DNA of 64,000 bases from Hemileia vastatrix (GCA_030280995.1 JASXTE010000017.1:26702998-26766997); one strand, 5' to 3'. Shown: positions 43,424 to 54,103, counted from the stretch's first letter. Notes: generated by a model not told the origin, from the letters alone. Translations and numbers: made by a program.

Positions 43424-44559
43424 TATGGTAAGGTAAACTCTTACAGTCGCCTTGCTGTAAGCAGAATCCGGAGGAGATATATGGATTTAGCTGAAAACCC
43501 CGTCCTTCCAATAAAAATAACAAAGTAGGTGTTCTAAATCACTAAGCTAACCAATCTACTTAGATCTGATTGATAAAAATAATGAAACTCTAAAATAATT
43601 AACGCTTATTGAGATTAAATGATCGTGGCTGTTGATAAAGAAATACTGATAACAACAATTAAGGTGTACCAGTGAAAGATCTGAAAAGATTGACTTTTAG
43701 GTTTTTATAATAATTTGAATTTTTATGAGACAGCAATAATCAAGTCACAGGGACGAAGACCTTTCTAAAGATACCCTGTATGAAGTGTTATTTAAACTGT
43801 TGAATTGTATTTCTAAGATGTTATGTAAAAAAAATAATAATGTTATAAGGGTATTACAAGTTATTTTAATTTGTTGAGTAATAAAAAATGAGACTGTGGT
43901 GGTCAATGATTAAGCTGTATGATGTGTCCCCCCCTCTCAATTTCGAGTTTGAGAAGCGCTTAAGTATTCCTAGTCACGTGCCTAAGTTTTCCCCTCCAGA
44001 GCTCTTCCAGAGTCAATCCGGAGCCCGTACGGAGTCCGTACGGAGCCGGAACGGAGTCCGTACGGAGTCGAAACGGAGTCCGTCCGGACTTCCGGACTCA
44101 ATTTAGAACCTTAAAACCATAATAAAAAATCTAGAAAAATTACACATAATAGAGCTACTTCCCCTTTACCTACCAAACTAATTTTAGTATTCTGCGCAGC
44201 TCTAATTACCCCGTGAAAATTCATCAAAGTTAAGTAATTTTTGAAACGTAAATATTTCTATAAAACTTTAAAATTCATTTAAAAATTTAAGAAAAATAGT
44301 AAAAATTCTGGGAAAATTTCCCAAGGTTCTTGAGTGACTTGACTTGATACTTATAAATTTTTTAGACCATAAAAATAAGTTTTCTCCACAAAATAAATTG
44401 TATTTGTGTAGGCATTTGCTCGTGACCAATTTCTTCTTATTTTAAACTCCAATAAATTAAATAAAACCCTTTTATATAAAAAATAATAACACCAATCTTG
44501 CACGCCGTAATAACTCCATTTACATATTTAGGTGCCGTACTAAACTTTAGGCTACCACA
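43424..44559 (-). repeat. Element A 3' LTR
   Basis: 1136 bp; in element sense it runs TGTGGTAGCC...TTACCATA. It contains a CpG-rich array of TCCGTACGGAG-type units (44010-44095), one unit fewer than the 5' LTR. Confidence 0.95.
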
Positions 44560-44571
44560 TCCTCCCTCCAA
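44560..44571 (-). other. Polypurine tract of element A
   Basis: In element sense TTGGAGGGAGGA directly precedes the 3' LTR, identical to the tract of element B. Confidence 0.8.
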
Positions 44572-45230
44572 TCGAGAATGTCCCCATTCTTAAAACTTTG
44601 CATAAGTGGTTGAACAATTCCAAAAGAATTATCTTTTCTAATAAAATAATTTGATAAATTTGTTTTAGCTGGTCTTCTTTTAAATCTTTATAATAAAAAA
44701 GTTCTTTCTTCTTCTCTGGCTTGATATAACATAAAATAATATAAATATAAATCTTGTGATGATTCCACTACTGAGAGCAAGGTTTGAATCCCTTCAGACT
44801 CCCATATACCAGTCTTCCTTCTTGTCACAGCATTGAGAGAGTGGATCTTCCTATGAGCCGAATACTCCTGATTCCAACCTCATAGGGCCCCCCACTGAGC
44901 CGAATTCTATGATTCCAATCTCGCCATAAGGTCCTCCAAGCTTCACACCAAAAAAAAATGGCCTAACTATGAGGCACTAAAAAAAATCATTCCCTAAAAT
45001 CCAACTACCATCCTAACTTCTGATTCCTTCATCACAATTTTCAAACTTTGCTATACAGCAAACCCATAAAATACTTTTGCCAGGCTTCCAATAATAATTT
45101 TAACTTTAGACCATGTTAAAGCGCCACAAATTTCACCTAATTAACCATTATGCTTTCTTTAGCATCATCACCACCTAAAGTTTTAACCTCCTAAAGCTTT
45201 CAGCACCCAATTCCAGAAATAATTGAATAA
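44572..45230 (-). other. Element A distal 3' region without ORF
   Basis: AT-rich sequence with no convincing ORF on either strand. It corresponds in place to the second antisense ORF of element B, but nothing similar is recognisable. Confidence 0.5.
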
Positions 45231-46139
45231 CCAGTTTAGAGTCTTAGTGGACAGTGATAAATTAAAAGATTGAATTGAGTTATCCAAACAAGATTGACAT
45301 TCCAGTTTAAAGTCTTGGTGGACCAAACATATAATCGATTTCCAGTTTATGGTCTTGGTGGACCAAAGATCGTTTAAGTGCATAAATATCTTGATATATT
45401 CCTAAGTAAGGCCTAGGCTTGACCAAAGATTGAATAAATTTGATAATCCAGTTTAATGTCATAGTGGACCAAACATTTGATCGACAATTAATCCAGTATA
45501 AGGCCATAGTGGTCCAATGAATGTTGAATTATCCTGCAGATATTAATTTTCCAGTTTAAAGTCATAGTGGACTAAACAATGAATGAACTACCAGTTTAAA
45601 GTCATGGTGAACCAAACATTTAATCGATAAGAAATCCAGTTTAAGGTCATGGTGGACCCAACAGCTTGATAACAGTCCAGTTTAAGGTCTTGGTGGACCT
45701 AACATTTAATTGATAAAAATAAAAAAATCCGTCTCCCATAAATATCCATAAAATCTTGAACATTCTTGAAATTCAGTTTAAAGTCTTGAAGGACTAATAG
45801 CTCCAATATAAAATCTTTAATGACAGTCTTGAAAATTAGCCAGTTTAAAGTCTTGGAGGACTAACAGCTCCAAAATTCGTATAAAAAAAAACCTTAAAGA
45901 ACGTCTTGAACAGTAGCCAGTTTAAAGTCTTGGAGGACTAACAGCTCTAAAATTCGTATAAAAAACCTTAAAGAACGTCTTGAACAGTAGCCAGTTTAAA
46001 GTCTTGGAGGACTAACAGATGTCTTGAAGTAAAATCCCATAGGTATTGAGTTTCCCTAGACCCTGTTTCCTGTCTAAACTATATGAATAAACTAAAAAGA
46101 ATAGTGACTGAAAAATAAATCTTAGAAATATAATAATAA

Positions 46140-46291
46140 TTTTGATTTAATTAATTAATTTTAATTTTAATTTTTTTTATTTTTTTATTATTTTTATTAT
46201 TTTTTTTTATTTTATTATTTTATTTTATTTTTATTTTATTTTTATTATTTATTTAATTTTTATTTTATTTTTATTATTATTATTATTATTA

Positions 46292-46324
<33 letters not shown>

Positions 46325-46430
46325 AAATAAAAGATTTTAGAAAAGATAGTTTTGAAATAAAAGTTAAAATTTAATTTTAAAGAAAGATAAATGAATGTAA
46401 AAAAAAAGATAAAAAAGTACTAAAAAAATT
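46140..46430. other. AT-rich low-complexity tract in element A
   Basis: TTTTATTTTATT and ATT repeats with a T run of about 25 (46293-46318). Its place matches the AT-rich tract of element B (29780-29960). Confidence 0.8.
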
Positions 46431-46437
46431 TTTAAAA

Positions 46438-46507
46438 GATGCCCCCCGGCCATTTGATGAGCCGTACCCTCGACATCATACCCACATCCAAGTGCAACTT
46501 GATGTGG
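46438..46507 (-). repeat. Hairpin module 3 (element A)
   Basis: Complementary arms CCACATC (46482-46488) and GATGTGG (46501-46507), then GACATC (46472-46477) with GATGCC (46438-46443, one wobble). It corresponds to 29507 and 29703 in element B. Confidence 0.75.
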
Positions 46508-46578
46508 TTACACAATTTTAAGAAATTGAAAAGAAAAGAAAATAAATGAAAGTTTTTAGCAGATAATTTTTTTTTATA

Positions 46579-46647
46579 ATGATGATCACTGGGTGGGCTC
46601 CCTCCAATTTATAAAAATGATTATAGACCACCAGTGAGCATCACCTT
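46579..46647 (-). repeat. Hairpin module 4 (element A)
   Basis: GATGATCACTGGGTGGGCTC (46581 on) faces GACCACCAGTGAGCATC (46627 on), enclosing the conserved CCCTCCAA. It is the same module as 29274-29336 in element B. Confidence 0.7.
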
Positions 46648-46856
46648 TACATTAATTCATAATATATATTTAAAGAAAAGAAATCACAATCTAACATAAA
46701 AAAATCAAAAACAAAATAAAAAAAATCTTGAATCCGGCGTTGAGAGCGGTGTCTCTTGATTCGTTCCAGTTTATAGTCTTAGTGGACTTCCTATAATTAA
46801 AAGACAAAGCCAGGATTCAACTAGAAACAGGGAAAATTTTGGAAACAAACATTATG

Positions 46857-46942
46857 GGGTAATTGTGTATAGAGCAGCCAGCCCATCAATTACCCCCACA
46901 CTTGCCAATATTAAATTAAGAAGGTTCCCCTGTGAACACTTC
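46857..46942 (-). repeat. Hairpin module 1 (element A)
   Basis: GGGGTAATTG (46857-46866) pairs perfectly with CAATTACCCC (46887-46896) around AGAGCAGCCAGCCC. The neighbouring stem is GAAG (46920) with CTTC (46939). It matches the three copies in element B. Confidence 0.8.
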
Positions 46943-47351
46943 TTCCAATAAATTTTAAAATTTTTCCAACACTATCTTCACCCATATTTTAAGAATTTTT
47001 AATTTTGAAAATTTTCAATGAAGGTTTTCTTGCATTTCGTTATGTTTCATCACAGTTTCGTCCCCCATATGCAGTGTAATGATAGTAAAGTATTTTTTTT
47101 TGATAAAAATAAGAAGATAGTTTATACTCGTTGCGGAGGAATCCATAAAATTTGGTAGATATCATAGTTTATCCTCGTTGCGGAGGTATAAAATTTGATA
47201 AATGTCATTAAAATTGTAGTTTATCCTCATTTCAGAGTTATCCGTAAAATTTCATCAATATCATAGTTTATCCTCATTTCGGAGTTGATAAAATTTAAGA
47301 AATTTCATAGTTTATCCTCATTGCGGAGGAATCCATAAAGTTTCATTGATA

Positions 47352-50300
47352 TCATAGTTTATCCTCATTTCGGAGGTAGACTTCGGCACTCCTGGTGCCT
47401 CTAGGATAGAACCGTTTCACTTGATTGGCCGCTACCCTCTTCTTCAATACTACTCCATCCAACTCTTCTAGCACATATGAACCGCCAGAAACTTGCTCCT
47501 TGATTTTATACGGTCCATTCCACCTATCTGCAAACATTTTTCCCCACTGACTTTCCAAACTCCTATTATACACCAGGACCATATCTCCTGGGTTCAAAGG
47601 TTTCCTTAATCGATGTGCCAACCGCTCATCCCAATATCTAACTGATTGATTTCGGATCTTCATCATCCGCGAATATGCCTTTTCTAAATATTCTTCTTTC
47701 TTTTCTAGCTGCATCATTCTTGCACACAATAATTCTTCAGTAGTTTTGACCGTGTCCCAGTCAACTCCAAGATATGATTCAGCTTCTAAATCAACCGGTA
47801 AAACTTCTTTCTGTCCAAAAACAAGTTCATAAGGTGAAAATCTGGTCGTCCTTTTGGCAGTGATTCGATCAGCAAATAAAACTAAAGGTAAATAGTGCCT
47901 CCATTTTTCGGCACTTGTCCCACACATTTTAACTAAAGCATCCTTGATAACTTGATGCCCTCTTTCAACCATGCCTTCAGCTTCAGGATAATATGGGGTT
48001 GCTACCCTAACCTTTGATCCAACTTTCAATACGGCCTCTTTAAACTCTGTCCCAAATTCAGGACCTCCATCTACCGTCACCAACTTCATCACTCCATATT
48101 GATACACCCAATTATTCAAAAAAAATTCTGCCACATTTTTGGCAGTTAAATTAATAAGAGGCGCTGCCTCTACCCAACCAGATAAATCATCTCTGGCCAC
48201 AATTAAATATTTATACCGTCCCTCTTTTATATGAACGGCATCTAAACTAACTCTCCCAAAGAGTGTATATTCAGTGGTTGTGTGTCCAGGTTCTTTTGGC
48301 CTTAAATAACTTCGTCTTTGACATTCTTCGCATGACTGAACCCACTGTTTAACAGCCATCTTCATGCCAGGCCACCAAAATTGATCAGAAATTCTTCTAA
48401 ACGTTTCTCCAACGCCTCTATGCCCGAGATCTTCATGCAGTGATTTCAAAACTAATTCTTGCCCCTTCTGTTGAGTTATAACTACTTGAGGATTTGGATA
48501 CCTCCTCCTCATTAAACGTCGACCAGATAGGTAAAACGTAGATGACTTCCTCTTGATAGCCACCCATTCATCGTCTTCACAATCTTCTGGCCTCTCTAAA
48601 GTCAACAAATATTTGACTAACAAAAAATAAAAACCAGTCTGACCCCAGACTTCATCTTGAAAATCGATTAATATAACATCAATAGGGACTTCTCTATCAC
48701 CAATATCACCTGCACATGAATGAGCCAATAATCGTTGACCCCTAAATAAATCTTTAATCGAGCTATGTCGACGTTGTTCTTCTGAACCTTTGGATCCTTC
48801 AAAAACCGTATTTGAAAATACCTCTTTCTCTTTATCCTCCTTTTTATTTAAGTTCTCTAATTCTCCAACATATACACCATTCCTTAATTTACTACTATCC
48901 CACACTACCAATCCATCTTCCTCTACATACACCACATCTTCTTCTACCTCCTCTCTGCCGAATTTATCTACACCTTTTCCAACACCTTTATTAACATAAA
49001 AACTATTTTCCAGTTTATCCTCTTGGTGGAGGTCATCATCATCATAATCTAAACACAATAGTCCTGCCAGTTTAACCTCATGGGGGAGGTACGGAAAGTC
49101 TTCAGCTCCTTTAGTGCTGGCTTTGATAATAGGTATATCTTCATCGAACTCTTCTGAGTCTGAATCTTCTTCAGTGGGTGGTCTCCTTGATAAACCATCT
49201 GGCATAGTAAAAGTCTTGCCAGGCTTATGAACTAAATCAAATGAAAAATGTTGAATAAAAGCTACCCATCTCGTCATGGGTGCGTTTGGTAAACTTGGGG
49301 AATTAATCATCTGGATTAACGATTTCGCATCCACTTGCAACTCAAAATGTTGCCCCCACAAAATATGCTGAAGTTTCTTCAGTATTTTCGCCACACCACA
49401 TAATTCCAATTTTGGTTGAGAATATCTTGATTTGACCTCAGTAAATACTACAGATTCATACCTAACTGGCCTGATGTAACCAGCTTTATCCGTCTGAGAC
49501 AAAACCGCCCCAGCTGCAACCTGACTTGAATCAACTGCTAAATAAATTCTACCAGCATCTTTTCCATAATCTAACTTGTGCAGGACTAAATCCTTCCCCA
49601 CAACCTCCTTCAACTTCACAAACGCCTTCTCACACTCTTCACCCCACTCCCAGTCTGCATCCTTTCTCGTTAACCGTCTCAATGGAGCTGCCAATGAAGA
49701 AAAGTCCTTGATAAACATTCTAACATATACGCAAACGCCTAAAAACCCTCTAACTTTGGTCGTATTCTTGGGTCTTGGCCAGGACTGAATTTTGTTAACT
49801 TTCTTCTTGGACATAATCCTACCCTCTCTACATACCACATGGCCTAATATTTCTAAGGCTGGCACACAACATGAAAATTTTGAACCTGAAATAGTTAAAC
49901 CAGCCTCTTCAATTTGAAACAAGATTCTTTCTAAAGTAATTGCAAACTCCCAAATGAATTTGCGTATCCCGGGATTCTCTTCCAACACCTGGTTATCATA
50001 GTCGGTTGTTGGTCCCTTAATTCCTCCATCATCTATAAAGATTCCAGCATATTGTGGAATTTCATCTTGAAGGATCCAAGCCATCTGAGCTTGATAAACT
50101 GCAACCGAATTTGTTGCTCCTTGAGGTAATCTTGTTAACTGTAAACGTCCTAGTGGCGTATCGAATGTAGTGAGTGGCCTTGAGTCCGGATGTAACTCTC
50201 TCTCATCATATCCACCCATAATATCTCCCAAACCGTAACACACTCTCCCTGCAAACGCTTCAACAAACTCCTCAGCACTAGGCGGTATCCCAGCATCCTT

Positions 50301-51506
50301 TATTGTAACCCTATTTAAGTCCCTAAGATCATGAACAACTCTAAGCTTGCCATTCGGTTTCTTGATACAAAATACAGGACTAGAATAACTTGACGTTGAT
50401 TGCTCATACAGTCCAGTGCGTATCCGTTCTCTGACAACTTCGATATAAGCTTCTTTTAATGCAGCTGGAATAGGAATCGGTTTCTGCTGCCACGGTTCAT
50501 GACATACCACAGGAATCTTGTAAGGCTCCCCATAGGAATGCTTCAACGCACCCCTCTCCTCTTCTACAAAAGCAATGGCCTTCTCTCGCTTGACCATCAC
50601 ATCCAACAACAACTTCTTCTCTTCACCAGACAACCAACCATCAGGTCCAAAATTAACAACACCCAGTCTCTCAAAAGTGATTCTTGACGTCTCAGAAAAT
50701 TCAGGCGGATTCTTTACCAAGGGACTTTCATAAGGATCTCTTGATAACCTTGGTAATCTCAAAGGTGGATTTAATTCAGCAGGTAGCGGTTCATTAATAG
50801 GTCGAACTTTATTTGCTACTTTCTTATATTTGGCTGCGTCCACATCTAAATTAACTTGAGGTAAAACATCGCCGTTAAAACTTTCATCAAATGAATCTTC
50901 TTCATCATCAGAATCGGAATAAGAAAAATTAGAAAAATATTTTATTTCATTTTTAAATTTTATGCTTTTCTCCTTTCCCTCGTCTAATTTATAAACAGAT
51001 TTTCCAACACCTTTTCTTCCCTTATCCAACATTAAATCACCTGTAAAGAAAGTCGGCAGTTTAACCTCTTGCTGGAGGACTGGAATTGAATTTTCACAAA
51101 AATTATTTTTTTGTGTTTTAATTATACTGAGATTTTTTATCGGATTTTGATGTGATATTCGCAGTTTACCCTCTTGCTGGAGGTCCATAATAGAAGGAGA
51201 TACTTGCAGTTTAACCTCTTGCTGGAGGCCACAAAACATACCCTTCCAATTTTTATCCAACCTAATTTGGCCCATTTTGCCTTTTTCACCATTTTTAAAT
51301 TTAATAGAAAAACCGGGTAAATCCAATAAACATATAGAAAAGTCCATAACATATTTGCACTCCAAAGTAATATTAACAGAAAATAATTGAGAATCCACTT
51401 GAATTATCTCCAAGTGAGCTGACCTATTGCAATCCGGGATCTCATCCTGAGGAGAGATTACAACATTAGAGTGATCAGCCCCTGCTACCCCAAAAAATGA
51501 GGGCAT
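47352..51506 (-). CDS. Element A Pol: RT, RNase H, integrase (intact)
   Basis: 1384 residues, starting MPSFFGVAGADHSN at ATG 51506. The N-terminal 250 residues are acidic, with three LQQEVKL-type repeats (residues about 92-150) coded by the stem-loop repeat, and show no protease motif. RT spans about 345-560 with GIFIDDGG near 487-490. RNase H starts near LAVDSS (654). The integrase HHCC site is about 1022-1065 (HEDLGH, CEECQRRS). The DDE core has VSLDAVHI (about 1088), VDGGPEFG (about 1142) and EAEGMVERGHQ (about 1178). It ends RNEDKL, over a stem-loop repeat, with no chromodomain. It is 146 bases downstream of gag. Confidence 0.93.
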   Translation of the reverse strand: MPSFFGVAGADHSNVVISPQDEIPDCNRSAHLEIIQVDSQLFSVNITLECKYVMDFSICLLDLPGFSIKFKNGEKGKMGQIRLDKNWKGMFCGLQQEVKLQVSPSIMDLQQEGKLRISHQNPIKNLSIIKTQKNNFCENSIPVLQQEVKLPTFFTGDLMLDKGRKGVGKSVYKLDEGKEKSIKFKNEIKYFSNFSYSDSDDEEDSFDESFNGDVLPQVNLDVDAAKYKKVANKVRPINEPLPAELNPPLRLPRLSRDPYESPLVKNPPEFSETSRITFERLGVVNFGPDGWLSGEEKKLLLDVMVKREKAIAFVEEERGALKHSYGEPYKIPVVCHEPWQQKPIPIPAALKEAYIEVVRERIRTGLYEQSTSSYSSPVFCIKKPNGKLRVVHDLRDLNRVTIKDAGIPPSAEEFVEAFAGRVCYGLGDIMGGYDERELHPDSRPLTTFDTPLGRLQLTRLPQGATNSVAVYQAQMAWILQDEIPQYAGIFIDDGGIKGPTTDYDNQVLEENPGIRKFIWEFAITLERILFQIEEAGLTISGSKFSCCVPALEILGHVVCREGRIMSKKKVNKIQSWPRPKNTTKVRGFLGVCVYVRMFIKDFSSLAAPLRRLTRKDADWEWGEECEKAFVKLKEVVGKDLVLHKLDYGKDAGRIYLAVDSSQVAAGAVLSQTDKAGYIRPVRYESVVFTEVKSRYSQPKLELCGVAKILKKLQHILWGQHFELQVDAKSLIQMINSPSLPNAPMTRWVAFIQHFSFDLVHKPGKTFTMPDGLSRRPPTEEDSDSEEFDEDIPIIKASTKGAEDFPYLPHEVKLAGLLCLDYDDDDLHQEDKLENSFYVNKGVGKGVDKFGREEVEEDVVYVEEDGLVVWDSSKLRNGVYVGELENLNKKEDKEKEVFSNTVFEGSKGSEEQRRHSSIKDLFRGQRLLAHSCAGDIGDREVPIDVILIDFQDEVWGQTGFYFLLVKYLLTLERPEDCEDDEWVAIKRKSSTFYLSGRRLMRRRYPNPQVVITQQKGQELVLKSLHEDLGHRGVGETFRRISDQFWWPGMKMAVKQWVQSCEECQRRSYLRPKEPGHTTTEYTLFGRVSLDAVHIKEGRYKYLIVARDDLSGWVEAAPLINLTAKNVAEFFLNNWVYQYGVMKLVTVDGGPEFGTEFKEAVLKVGSKVRVATPYYPEAEGMVERGHQVIKDALVKMCGTSAEKWRHYLPLVLFADRITAKRTTRFSPYELVFGQKEVLPVDLEAESYLGVDWDTVKTTEELLCARMMQLEKKEEYLEKAYSRMMKIRNQSVRYWDERLAHRLRKPLNPGDMVLVYNRSLESQWGKMFADRWNGPYKIKEQVSGGSYVLEELDGVVLKKRVAANQVKRFYPRGTRSAEVYLRNEDKL

Positions 51507-51652
51507 TCATAATAATTTGAATCCTGAATAAATTGAAGACATAACGATAAAAGAAAATTTCAGCCGAGTTTAGGTAGTTTATCCTCATTTCGGAGGAATT
51601 AAATTCTTGATATCCCCTGGAGATAATCCATAATTTTGCCCCAAGGGCTTAT

Positions 51653-52780
51653 TCACCGATTCCATAAAACCCAAAAATAAACCCCCATAATTTGTCCTGC
51701 CATTGGACATAAAAAATAAACAACCCTTTTCCAAAACATGAGTGCATCCAATTTATGCACTCTATTAACAAATGCCACTACACTCTTTATTAGTGCAGGG
51801 AAAACCATATCCTCCTTAATAATCTCTCCCTGAGATTGTAACAAATCCACCATATCCATATCTTCATTGCAGACAGTCTCTGCTTCTGAAGACAAAACCT
51901 GAGGCAAAAAATCCTCTAAATCCGATTTCAAATCATTCAACAAAAAATTATCCCCATCATCCAAAATTTTGTCATTAATGACAACAATATCTTCATCTTC
52001 AAAAATCTCTTCTTTCCAAACAGAAGAGTCAACAAAAATAATATCTTCAGGCTGGACAAAATCTTCAGGAATGGCTGAATCCGGAATTTCATCAGTAACT
52101 AGTTCTTTTACACCATCCTCTTCTATCTCTTGAGCGACCTCGGTGTCTTCTCCAGAGTCCAAATCAACAGAGTTATGAGTATCCAGATGTTCCAAAATAA
52201 CCTTCTTTAGCACCTCCATACCAGGAATCCTAGTTTCTCCATCTGGAAGATCCTTCATTAAATTTGCTTTAATAAGCACCATCAAAACATCTTTCTTAAC
52301 CTTTTCCCCCATAGCATCCCAAAAAACATACTTTGATGCATTATCATGAAATAAAATTTCATACTCCAACAAATAATCCAGAACCACCTGAAATTCAACC
52401 ACAAACTGATGATACTGATGCAGAGATGTTACACCACCTTTTGATTGCCATTTCCTAGCTATATCCTTTAGATCCTCAAATGAATAAACTTTTGGCCACC
52501 TTTTTTCCATTTCCATCTTGAGCTTTCTCCAATCTTGACCTTTATAACCATCCATAGAAATAACCTCCTTTTCCACCTCTCTGTCCAAAATAAAGAACCT
52601 AATCTGCTTCACCATATCCAAAGGTAAGGCACCATCAATCGCAGCTGCAGTTTCATACCTATGTAAAAATCCTTCTAAATCATCTCCAGAAAACTTGGGC
52701 CCAATCAAAGATACAATCCTTACTGATGCCCTAAAAGGTACACCAGCAGCCAACACAGCAGTTCCACTAGTAGAAGACAT
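51653..52780 (-). CDS. Element A Gag (no zinc knuckle, no protease)
   Basis: About 375 residues from MSSTSGTAVL (ATG 52780; an upstream ATG at 52807 adds nine hydrophobic residues and is less likely by comparison with B). The capsid-like half matches element B gag (FLHRYETAAAIDG, DMVKQIRFFI, GQDWRKLKMEMEKRWP). The second half is acidic (D/E-rich), unlike the basic knuckle-containing B linker, and ends with a hydrophobic tail. It probably forms particles, but nucleic-acid-binding and protease functions would have to come from elsewhere. Confidence 0.8.
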   Translation of the reverse strand: MSSTSGTAVLAAGVPFRASVRIVSLIGPKFSGDDLEGFLHRYETAAAIDGALPLDMVKQIRFFILDREVEKEVISMDGYKGQDWRKLKMEMEKRWPKVYSFEDLKDIARKWQSKGGVTSLHQYHQFVVEFQVVLDYLLEYEILFHDNASKYVFWDAMGEKVKKDVLMVLIKANLMKDLPDGETRIPGMEVLKKVILEHLDTHNSVDLDSGEDTEVAQEIEEDGVKELVTDEIPDSAIPEDFVQPEDIIFVDSSVWKEEIFEDEDIVVINDKILDDGDNFLLNDLKSDLEDFLPQVLSSEAETVCNEDMDMVDLLQSQGEIIKEDMVFPALIKSVVAFVNRVHKLDALMFWKRVVYFLCPMAGQIMGVYFWVLWNR

Positions 52781-52936
52781 CCCAAAACATAAGAAAAGCG
52801 TTAACAACCGTTAAAATAACAAGCCTCTTGCAGGCCAATAACAAAAATCCAATTAGAGTTCCAGAAAATAAGCCTCTTGCAGGCTAATAACGTTCTTGAT
52901 CCAACTAAGTCTTTAAAGAAAGCTAGAGAAATCGAA

Positions 52937-52954
52937 CCCCCACGTTGGGCGCCA
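52937..52954 (-). other. Primer binding site of element A
   Basis: In element sense TGGCGCCCAACGTGGGG, two bases after the 5' LTR end. It is the same as in element B except one base. Confidence 0.85.
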
Positions 52955-52956
52955 AC

Positions 52957-54103
52957 TATGGTAAGGTAAACTCTTACAGTCGCCTTGCTGTAAGCAGAAT
53001 CCGGAGGAGATATATGGATTTAGCTGAAAACCCCGTCCTTCCAATAAAAATAACAAAGTAGGTGTTCTAAATCACTAAGCTAACCAATCTACTTAGATCT
53101 GATTGATAAAAATAATGAAACTCTAAAATAATTAACGCTTATTGAGATTAAATGATCATGGCTGTTGATAAAGAAATACTGATAACAACAATTAAGGTGT
53201 ACCAGTGAAAGATCTGAAAAGATTGACTTTTATGTTTTTATAATAATTTGAATTTTTATGAGACAGCAATAATCAAGTCACAGGGACGAAGACCTTTCTA
53301 AAGATACCCTGTATGAAGTGTTATTTAAACTGTTGAATTGTATTTCTAAGATGTTATGTAAAAAAAAATAATAATGTTATAAGGGTATTACAAGTTATTT
53401 TAATTTGTTGAGTAATAAAAAATGAGACTGTGGTGGTCAATGATTAAGCTGTATGATGTGTCCCCCCTCTCAATTTCGAGTTTGAGAAGCGCTTAAGTAT
53501 TCCTAGTCACGTGCCTAAGTTTTCCCCTCCAGAGCTCTTCCAGAGTCAATCCGGAGCCCGTACGGAGTCCGTACGGAGCCGGAACGGAGTCCGTACGGAG
53601 TCCGTACGGAGTCGAAAGGGAGTCCTTCCGGACTTCCGGACTCAATTTAGAACCTTAAAACCATAATAAAAAATCTAGAAAAATTACACAGAATAGAGCT
53701 ACTTCCCCTTTACCTACCAAACTAATTTTCGTAGTCTGCGCAGCTCTAATTACCCCGTGAAAATTCATCAAAGTTAAGTAATTTTTGAAACGTAAATATT
53801 TCTATAAAACTTTAAAATTCATTTAAAAATTTAAGAAAAATAGTAAAAATTCTGGGAAAATTTCCCAAGGTTCTTGAGTGACTTGACTTGATACTTATAA
53901 ATTTTTTAGACCATAAAAATAAGTTTTCTCCGCAAAATAAATTGTATTTGTGTAGGCATTCGCTCGTGACCAATTTCTTCTTATTTTAAACTCCAATAAA
54001 TTAAATAAAACCCTTTTATATAAAAAATAATAACGCCAATCTTGCACGCCGTAATAACTCCATTTACATATTTAGGTGCCGTACTAAACTTTAGGCTACC
54101 ACA
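52957..54103 (-). repeat. Element A 5' LTR
   Basis: 1147 bp. It differs from the 3' LTR by about a dozen substitutions and one extra 11-bp TCCGTACGGAG unit (near 53590-53610). Confidence 0.95.

Larger units (their letters stand above)
45233..51597 (-). repeat. Dispersed stem-loop repeat in element A (about 26 copies)
   Basis: Same unit as in element B. CCTC/GAGG type at 51576 (gag-pol spacer), 51207, 51162, 51057, 49068 and 49011 (inside pol), 47356 (over the pol stop), 47309, 47265, 47218, 47166 and 47119. AGTC/GACT or GGTC/GACC type at 46771, 45990, 45916, 45840, 45775, 45678, 45636, 45591, 45551, 45492, 45448, 45341, 45303 and 45233. Positions are + strand starts of the complement (CAGTTTA...). 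In the coding copies the unit reads LQQEVKL or similar. Several stems change on both arms while keeping pairing. Confidence 0.88.
43424..54103 (-). mobile_element. Element A: full-length, recent Ty3/gypsy retrotransposon
   Basis: 10.7 kb on the - strand. LTRs at 43424-44559 (3') and 52957-54103 (5') look about 99% identical by eye. The exact 4-bp target duplication CCGC flanks it (43420-43423, 54104-54107). It has a primer site, polypurine tract, an open ORF1 (gag) and an intact 1384-codon pol. A 2.8-kb 3' region carries stem-loop repeats and hairpin modules shared with element B. It may be transcription-competent, though ORF1 lacks the knuckle and protease seen in B. Confidence 0.95.

Noticed and set aside
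45230..46020. CRISPR array
   Set aside because: The CAGTTTAAAGTCTTGG repeats have irregular spacing (about 35-110 bases), are imperfect, occur in a eukaryotic retrotransposon and form hairpins with paired changes; they are not CRISPR repeats.
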